DNA of 10,621 nt. Source: JAOADN01 sp046155885 (GTDB lineage: Bacteria > Pseudomonadota > Alphaproteobacteria > Rhodobacterales > Rhodobacteraceae). Made by a program: the position numbers and the translations under genes. The notes below the pieces were generated by a model. The model was not told the DNA's origin. It saw only the letters and a list, made by a program, of their open reading frames with translations, and made no database searches. Of this stretch, positions 6,244-10,621 are shown piece after piece (positions within the stretch are counted from its first letter, which is position 1; each line of letters starts with the position of its first letter). The stretch is taken from NCBI GenBank assembly GCA_046155885.1, contig JBJXFU010000020.1, positions 1 to 10,621 on the forward strand, in the 5' to 3' direction.

Positions 6244-7398
6244 ATGACCAACGACGGAACCGACATGACCAACACGCCGGGCATCGCGCGCAAGTCGCTG
6301 GCCGCGGCGGATGAGAGGATCGCGCGCACCGGCCGGTTCACCTTGCTCATGCGACGGCCCGAGGCCGGGGTCGTCGTCGGCCTGATCGCGACCTTCGTCA
6401 TCTTCGCGCTGCTGCCGGGGGCCGAGTCGCTCTACTCACTGCAAGGCGCAATGACGTTCCTGACGCTGTCCGCCGAACTCGGCATCCTGGCGGCTGCCGT
6501 CAGCCTCCTCATCATTTCGGGGGAATTCGACCTGTCCATCGGGTCGATGATCGGCTTCGCCGGAATCGTGATGGGGCTGCTCGTCACCATCCTTCACTGG
6601 CCGCTCTGGGCCTCGATCGGGTCGGCCTTCGCCGTGGCGGCGGCCGTGGGCTACCTCAACGGCCTGATCACGGTGAAGACGCGGCTGCCGTCCTTCATCG
6701 TCACCCTTGCCTCGCTCTTCATCCTGCGCGGCCTGTCCATCGGGATCACCCGCGCGGTGACCGGAAGGACGCAGATACCCTATATTCTGGACAATCCGCC
6801 CGACCCCTGGACGGCGGCGATTTTCAACGGCCACGTCCTGCGGGGGCTGTTCCGGTGGATGGGCGACCTGGGCTGGATCGGGGTCAAGGGCGACGGCACG
6901 CCATTCGTGCCCGGCATCCCGATGTCCATCGTCTGGTGGATCGCGGTGACCGCCCTGGCAGGTTGGGTGCTGACTCAGACGAGATTCGGCAACTGGATCT
7001 ACGCTGCGGGTGGTGACCCCGTGGTCGCGCGCAACGTGGGGGTGCCTGTGGCGCGGGTAAAGATCATCCTATTCATCACCACTGCCGTCGCCGCCACGCT
7101 CTTGGCGACGATCCAGGTGATGGAGGCGGGCAGCGCGGACACCGTGCGCGGCACCCAGAAGGAATTCGAGGCAATCATCGCCGCCGTCATCGGTGGCGTC
7201 CTCTTGACCGGTGGCTACGGGACGGTCCTTGGCGCAGCCTTCGGGGCATTGATCTTCGGCCTTGTTCAGATGGGCATCTTCTATACCGGGATCGACACCG
7301 ACTGGTTCAAGGTCTTCCTTGGCCTGGTCATCCTGGTCGCCGTGCTGGTCAACAACTACGCCCGCGCCCGCGCCCTTGGCGAAAGGACCGGTTCTTGA
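6244..7398 (+). CDS. ABC sugar transporter permease (RbsC/FrcC family, BPD_transp_2)
   Basis: The 384-residue membrane protein has about nine to ten hydrophobic spans after a cytoplasmic N-terminus of about 40 residues. Family marks are ISGEFDLSIGSMIGFAG (91-107), the coupling-type motif AAGGDPVVARNVGV (244-257) and AVIGGVLLTGGYGTVLGA (304-321). It would form the inner-membrane channel, probably as a homodimer, since only one permease gene is present. It works with the binding protein upstream and the ATPase downstream, whose TTG start overlaps this gene's TGA. ATG at 6244 has only a weak GGGGCGGAC upstream. A second in-frame ATG at 6265 repeats the same nine bases (ATGACCAAC) and has CGGAA shortly before it, so the true start could be seven codons later. 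Length fits FrcC-like permeases. Confidence 0.92.
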   Translation: MTNDGTDMTNTPGIARKSLAAADERIARTGRFTLLMRRPEAGVVVGLIATFVIFALLPGAESLYSLQGAMTFLTLSAELGILAAAVSLLIISGEFDLSIGSMIGFAGIVMGLLVTILHWPLWASIGSAFAVAAAVGYLNGLITVKTRLPSFIVTLASLFILRGLSIGITRAVTGRTQIPYILDNPPDPWTAAIFNGHVLRGLFRWMGDLGWIGVKGDGTPFVPGIPMSIVWWIAVTALAGWVLTQTRFGNWIYAAGGDPVVARNVGVPVARVKIILFITTAVAATLLATIQVMEAGSADTVRGTQKEFEAIIAAVIGGVLLTGGYGTVLGAAFGALIFGLVQMGIFYTGIDTDWFKVFLGLVILVAVLVNNYARARALGERTGS

Positions 7399-8186
7399 CA
7401 GTTCCCGCCATCGAACTCCGCCACGTTTCCAAGCGCTTCGGCTCCGTCATTGCGCTGAACGACGTATCCATCGCCGTCAACTCCGGCGAGGTGCACTGCC
7501 TGCTTGGCGACAACGGGGCGGGCAAGTCGACGCTGATCAAGATCCTCGCCGGCGTCTACCGGCCCTCCGAGGGCGAAATCCTTGTCGAAGGTCGCCCCGT
7601 GGATTTCCGGTCGCCCCGCGATGCCGCGGAGGCCGGGGTGGCGACGGTGTTCCAGGACCTTGGACTCATACCGCTCATGTCCATTGCGCGGAACTTTTTC
7701 CTCGGGCGCGAACCGGTGCGCGGCGTTTTCCCCTTTCGCCGCTTTGACAAGGATCACGCCAATGCTGTCGCCATGAAGGCGCTGATCGACGTCGGCATCC
7801 AGGTCCGCGACCCGACGCAGGCTGTCGGCACGCTGTCAGGCGGTGAACGCCAATCGGTCGCCATCGCACGGGCGATCCACTTCGGCGCGAAGGTCATCAT
7901 CCTGGACGAGCCGACCTCCGCGTTGGGCGTGCACCAGGCAGCGATGGTCCTGAAATTCGTGATAGAGGCGCGGTTGAGGGGGCTGGCCGTCATCCTGATC
8001 ACGCACAACATCAACCACGCCTACCCGGTGGCAGACACCTTCACCCTGCTGAACCGCGGCACCTCGAAGGGCACGTTCCGCAAGTCCGACATTGGCAGGG
8101 ACGAAGTCGTGCGCATCATGTCTGGAGGAGAGGACATGGCGACCGTGGAGCTTGAGATCGCGAACCTGCTGGCGAAGGTCAGATGA
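7395..8186 (+). CDS. ABC sugar transporter ATP-binding protein, single-domain (FrcA-type)
   Basis: The 263-residue ATPase carries one complete ABC domain: Walker A GDNGAGKST (38-46, K44), Q-loop Q87, signature LSGGERQ (147-153), Walker B VIILDE (167-172) and switch histidine H204. Most ribose-type ATPases (RbsA, MglA) are about 500-residue double-domain proteins. This one is half that size, like FrcA of rhizobial fructose importers, so a homodimer is expected. It starts at a TTG (7395) whose last two bases overlap the permease stop as TTGA, with AAAGGA 7 nt upstream. No better ATG or GTG lies near, and the family N-terminus (IELRHVSKRFG) begins at residue 6, supporting this start. It powers uptake by the neighbouring permease. 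Its own stop overlaps the deacetylase start by 4 bp. Confidence 0.92.
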   Translation: MTVPAIELRHVSKRFGSVIALNDVSIAVNSGEVHCLLGDNGAGKSTLIKILAGVYRPSEGEILVEGRPVDFRSPRDAAEAGVATVFQDLGLIPLMSIARNFFLGREPVRGVFPFRRFDKDHANAVAMKALIDVGIQVRDPTQAVGTLSGGERQSVAIARAIHFGAKVIILDEPTSALGVHQAAMVLKFVIEARLRGLAVILITHNINHAYPVADTFTLLNRGTSKGTFRKSDIGRDEVVRIMSGGEDMATVELEIANLLAKVR

Positions 8187-9055
8187 CGCGCACGGTTGTC
8201 GTTCATGTCGACGATCTGGGCATGACCCATGGCGCCAACGTGGCCTTCGCCGAACTCAGTGCGCTGGGCACCGTCACTTCCGGCTCTGTCATGGTTCCTT
8301 GCCCTTGGTTTCCCGAACTTGCCGCGATGTCGGCCGCGGATGCCAGGCTGGACGTGGGTGTCCATCTCACGCTGACCAGCGAGGCCGCCGGTTACCGCTG
8401 GCGCCCGTTGACCCGGCCTCCTGCCTCTGCCGGGCTGACCGACGATCTCGGGTTCTTCTACCCGGATGTGCCGACCCTTCGCGCACGCGCACACCCTGAT
8501 GCCGTCGAAGCCGAGATGCGCGCGCAGATCGACTTGGCGCAGGCCGCCGGCATTGACGTCACCCACCTTGATGACCACATGGGCGCGGTCCTCGCACCGG
8601 AATTCGCGGGCGCGTATGTCCGCGTGGCGCGCGACTACAGGCTTCCCCTGCTGATGTGCCCGACATTGTCCACCTATGGCGGCCCGCACAACATGACGGG
8701 CATCACCGAGGACGCCTTCGCCCCCGGCGTCGCCACGGCGCGCGCGGCGGGGTTCACGATTTTTGACCGCATCACCGAAACCGAATGGTCGGACTGCGAG
8801 GATCCGGAGGGGCGCTATAAGGCGTTGTTCGAGGGGTTGCCGCAGGGCCTGAACTTCCTTGCGCTCCACCATACCGCGCCCGGCGAGATCGAGGCCGTGG
8901 ATCGGCGCTTTCACCGATTGCGTATTGCCGAATACACGCTCTTCAGGTCACCGGACTTCGCGCGGTGGCTCCGGGCGCATCCCGGTCTTGCTCTGACCGG
9001 GATGCACAGGTTCCGCACGACGCTGCGCGCCAGCGGCGCGCTGCGGAGGGGCTGA
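8183..9055 (+). CDS. YdjC/ChbG-family carbohydrate deacetylase
   Basis: The 290-residue product has the YdjC/ChbG hallmarks: VVVHVDDLGMTHGAN near the N-terminus (5-19, with D10-D11), DVGVHLTL (57-64, H61), VTHLDDHMG (126-134, with H128 and H132) and LHHTAPGEIE (228-237). D11, H61 and H128 fit the Asp-His-His metal site of the family. Characterised members remove acetyl groups from N-acetylated sugars, for example chitobiose. No signal peptide is present, so it acts on imported substrate. Its ATG overlaps the ATPase stop by 4 bp (ATGA), tying it to the transport operon. A deacetylase beside a transaminase suggests an N-acetylated amino-sugar or aminocyclitol substrate; this is inference. It is the last operon gene. 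Insertion-sequence debris begins within about 80 bp, and I see no terminator after it. Confidence 0.87.
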   Translation: MTRTVVVHVDDLGMTHGANVAFAELSALGTVTSGSVMVPCPWFPELAAMSAADARLDVGVHLTLTSEAAGYRWRPLTRPPASAGLTDDLGFFYPDVPTLRARAHPDAVEAEMRAQIDLAQAAGIDVTHLDDHMGAVLAPEFAGAYVRVARDYRLPLLMCPTLSTYGGPHNMTGITEDAFAPGVATARAAGFTIFDRITETEWSDCEDPEGRYKALFEGLPQGLNFLALHHTAPGEIEAVDRRFHRLRIAEYTLFRSPDFARWLRAHPGLALTGMHRFRTTLRASGALRRG

Positions 9056-9137
9056 AGGGGCTCTGATGATGTAACCGCCCCCCGACGGCTTCGATGTGCC
9101 ACGGTGGGTCTGCGACGATCCACAAAGGGGAGTGGTC

Positions 9138-9236
9138 ATGTCGGAGACTATCGCGGTCGGGCTCGATCTGGCGAAGAGTGTGTTTCAGGTACTGAGAACG
9201 GCGGTGAGAAAGTCGACCACGGTAGCGGCGGGGTAG
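9138..9236 (+). pseudogene. IS110-family transposase, N-terminal remnant
   Basis: An ATG at 9138, preceded by AAAGGGGAG, opens 32 codons ending at TAG (9234-9236). The first 18 residues read MSETIAVGLDLAKSVFQV, the standard IS110/IS1111 N-terminus with the first catalytic aspartate in GLDLAK. After FQV the match is lost, so the gene is broken at about 9191, probably by deletion or by a later insertion. IS110 transposases are normally over 300 residues, so this remnant cannot be active. Confidence 0.75.
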
Positions 9237-9267
9237 ACCTGCTGCGGGCGGCGCAATAGTCGTCCAC

Positions 9268-9419
9268 TGAACCGCGCCGGGTTTGCCGGAGGCTCCAACT
9301 CCTGAGAAGGATGGAGCATCATGAGCAAGACGACGAACAAGTTTTCCCCTGAAGTGCGCCAGCGAGCGGTGCGGCTGGTGCTGGATCACGAGCATGAACA
9401 TCCCTCGCGGTGGGCGGCC
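9268..9419 (+). mobile_element. Left end of an IS3-family element, truncated
   Basis: TGAACCGCGCCGGGTTTGCC starting at 9268 is the kind of terminal inverted repeat seen in IS3-family elements (TGAACC start, GC-rich run). It is followed by the usual short leader with GAGAAGGATGGAG and then the OrfA start at 9321. Recognisable element sequence stops near 9419. OrfB and the right end are missing from the window. The internal edge lies about 75 bp from the stop codon of the LacI-type gene. Confidence 0.7.
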
Positions 9420-9548
9420 GACGGAATACCGGAGACCGGTGTAGGGGGTGGCTGGCGGTGGAGTCAGACGAATGCGAACCAGTCTCCGTTTGCCCTACCG
9501 ACGCCTTGCGAGGGTCGTCTGACGGCGCCATCTATCTGGCTTCATTGA
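9321..9548 (+). pseudogene. IS3-family transposase OrfA, N-terminal remnant with foreign tail
   Basis: Residues 1-33 read as a typical IS3-family OrfA N-terminus (MSKTTNKFSPEVRQRAVRLV, then LDHEHEHPSRWAA), the first helix of the HTH_Tnp_1 DNA-binding domain. Normal OrfA continues with a helix-turn-helix and leucine zipper to about 90-100 residues. Here the match ends near 9419 and the frame runs through unrelated sequence to a stop at 9548, overlapping the end of the opposite-strand LacI gene. It is a broken gene and is not expected to be functional. Confidence 0.75.
9463..9523. repeat. 9-bp perfect inverted repeat straddling the LacI-type stop codon
   Basis: GTCAGACGA (9463-9471) and TCGTCTGAC (9515-9523) are exact reverse complements separated by 43 bp. 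The right arm lies inside the last codons of the LacI-type gene and the left arm lies beyond its stop. There is no T-tract next to it, so it is not a standard terminator. It may be remnant insertion-sequence ends or chance. Confidence 0.4.
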
Positions 9549-10553
9549 AGTCGATCCGCGCACGACAAGCAGCGGCGCAAGCGCCACGCGTTCTGGCGCA
9601 GGGTCGTTCATCCTCCGGAGGATGAACCGGATCGCATGTTCGACCATCTGCCCGAGCGGCTGGCGAACCGAGGTCAATGTGTATTCCGGCGCCGACGCAA
9701 GCGGCACGTCGTCAAAACCGACGACCGCCACATCATCGGGCACACGGATACCCAATTCGTGGCGCAAGACCGACATTGCCGGAAAGGCCATGTAGTCGTT
9801 TACAGCGAACAAGGCATCCGGACGTTCAGCGGGCTGACAGTCGAACAGGTCGCGCGTGGCGGCGGCCGCGCGAACCGGGTCGAAATGACCCACGGCGCGG
9901 GCAAAGACGCTCTGCCCCCGCGCGGCCAGTTCGGCCGCGAAGCCCCATTCGCGGTCCCTGTTCGTGGACGCCCCCTCCCAGCCCGCGAGGATGGCGATGT
10001 TTCGTCGCCCGATGTCCAGAAGATGCGCGGCGGCGAGGCGGCCGCCCGTGACGTTGTCGGTGGTGACCGAGGACAGGTCCGGATCCTCGCGCAAGCGATT
10101 GAACATCACGACCGGAATGCCGTAGGCGCGGCATTCGTCGGTGATCGTGGAACCAAGCTCGACCGAAGCGGTGATGATCCCGTCAACACGATAGTCGAGC
10201 AGGTCTGCAACCTCGCGCTCCACGCCCGACGTCGTGTCCGGTTCCAGAAAGACAAGCGCATGGTGTCCTTCGGCCTGAAGGCCAAGACACAGCTTTTCCA
10301 AGGCCAGCGCGTAGAACGGGTTGTCGAGGTACGAGAAGAGAAGCGCGACGATCCGGGACCGCCCGGAGCTTAGCGACCGGGCATGCGCGTTCGGGCGGTA
10401 GCCCAGCGCCTTGGCCGAAGCGAGCACGCGCAGGCGCAGCGCCACGGACACTGCCGCCTTGCCCGGCGACAGGGCGCGGCTCACCGCAGACTGAGAGACG
10501 CCGGCGTGGCGCGCCACATCGACCGAGGTGACGCGCGAGCGGCGCGGCGTCAT
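9495..10553 (-). CDS. LacI-family transcriptional repressor
   Basis: The 352-residue protein begins with a LacI helix-turn-helix (SVDVARHAGVSQSAVSRAL, 10-28), then a hinge region YRPNAHARSLSSGRS (52-66), and a periplasmic-binding-protein-like effector domain (IVALLFSYLDNPFYALALEK, then VDGIITASVELGS, VTTDNVTGGRLAAAHLL, FAVNDYMAFPAM and VGFDDVPLASAPEYTLTSVRQP). The conserved family end is VVRGST (to residue 335). A further 17 Arg-rich residues follow, right at the insertion-sequence junction, so the native C-terminus may have been altered. It converges on the catabolic operon and starts 16 bp after the stop of another minus-strand gene, with GGGTGG before its ATG. It therefore more likely belongs to the locus to the right than to the operon on the left. 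The effector is probably a sugar; none can be named. Confidence 0.92.
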   Translation of the reverse strand: MTPRRSRVTSVDVARHAGVSQSAVSRALSPGKAAVSVALRLRVLASAKALGYRPNAHARSLSSGRSRIVALLFSYLDNPFYALALEKLCLGLQAEGHHALVFLEPDTTSGVEREVADLLDYRVDGIITASVELGSTITDECRAYGIPVVMFNRLREDPDLSSVTTDNVTGGRLAAAHLLDIGRRNIAILAGWEGASTNRDREWGFAAELAARGQSVFARAVGHFDPVRAAAATRDLFDCQPAERPDALFAVNDYMAFPAMSVLRHELGIRVPDDVAVVGFDDVPLASAPEYTLTSVRQPLGQMVEHAIRFILRRMNDPAPERVALAPLLVVRGSTSMKPDRWRRQTTLARRR

Positions 10554-10569
10554 GACGCCACCCGAAGGA

Positions 10570-10621
10570 TCAGGACGCGGGACCGAACAGCTGCATCAGG
10601 ATGCCGAATTCGTTGAACGTC
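10570..10621 (-). CDS. 3' end of an unidentified minus-strand gene (partial)
   Basis: On the minus strand the last codons read TFNEFGILMQLFGPAS followed by TGA (10572-10570). The frame runs off the right edge, so only about 16 residues are visible. The stop is 16 bp before the LacI-type start, an operon-like spacing. The product cannot be identified from this piece, and the frame itself is supported only by that spacing. Confidence 0.4.
   Translation of the reverse strand, partial: TFNEFGILMQLFGPAS

Larger units (their letters stand above)
9056..9494. other. Junk-rich junction of truncated insertion sequences, no intact gene
   Basis: This 439-bp gap between the deacetylase stop and the convergent LacI-type gene contains no complete gene. 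In order it holds a leader typical of IS110-family ends (from about 9060), the first codons of an IS110-family transposase (9138-9191), an unrecognised stretch (9192-9267), an IS3-type left terminus and OrfA start (9268-9419), and an unrecognised 75-bp stretch up to the LacI stop. No terminator with a T-tract is visible for either flanking convergent gene. Confidence 0.7.

Noticed and set aside
5043..6401. 452-codon minus-strand open frame across the binding-protein gene
   Set aside because: Same reason: antisense to a clear signal-peptide-bearing binding protein, and it crosses gene borders without its own family signals.
9192..9267. Minus-strand reading with VYPAATVVDFLTAVL, faintly like a LysR C-terminus
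   Set aside because: Fewer than 25 residues, no start, no supporting domain, and only a vague resemblance; left as unidentified filler between two IS fragments.
1..10621. CRISPR array, tRNA, rRNA or phage structural genes
   Set aside because: No regularly spaced repeats, no cloverleaf-like or rRNA-like stretch and no phage protein motifs were seen on either strand.

Overview
This is a GC-rich window with Shine-Dalgarno-led genes, tight ATGA-type overlaps and IS5-, IS110- and IS3-type insertion-sequence pieces. It looks like chromosomal or plasmid accessory DNA of an alphaproteobacterium, perhaps a Rhodobacterales or Rhizobiales member. The lineage is an impression from gene families and composition, not a measured result.

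Layout. At the left edge (1 to about 110) lies the end of an IS5-family element with the first codons of its transposase, reading leftward. Positions 173-1666 (minus strand) encode a MocR-type regulator: a GntR winged helix fused to an aminotransferase-like PLP domain. A 97-bp divergent control region (1667-1763) with several short repeats separates it from a seven-gene plus-strand operon running from 1764 to 9055. The operon encodes, in order, a DegT/DnrJ/EryC1/StrS PLP aminotransferase, a Gfo/Idh/MocA dehydrogenase, an IolE/MocC-type inosose dehydratase, a periplasmic sugar-binding protein, an RbsC/FrcC-type permease, a single-domain FrcA-type ATPase, and a YdjC/ChbG-type carbohydrate deacetylase. 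Several joints overlap by 4 bp, so the set is probably translationally coupled. From 9056 to 9494 the DNA is a scrap yard of insertion-sequence pieces: the start of an IS110-family transposase gene, then the left end and first codons of an IS3-family element. A convergent LacI-family repressor follows (9495-10553, minus strand), with the last codons of one more minus-strand gene at the right edge.

How it works together (inference). The regulator, dehydrogenase, IolE-like dehydratase and periplasmic binding protein are the same four families as MocR, MocA, MocC and MocB of the Sinorhizobium meliloti rhizopine (3-O-methyl-scyllo-inosamine) catabolism locus. Here a complete ABC importer, a PLP aminotransferase and a deacetylase are added. 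A coherent model is uptake of an aminocyclitol, possibly N-acetylated. It would be deacetylated by the YdjC-type enzyme, transaminated by the DegT enzyme to an inosose, and dehydrated by the IolE-like enzyme into the ordinary inositol pathway, with the MocA-type enzyme handling a redox step. The later inositol enzymes (IolD, IolB, IolC, IolJ) are not in the window. The insertion-sequence scraps on both sides suggest that the cassette has been moved or that its borders have been rearranged.
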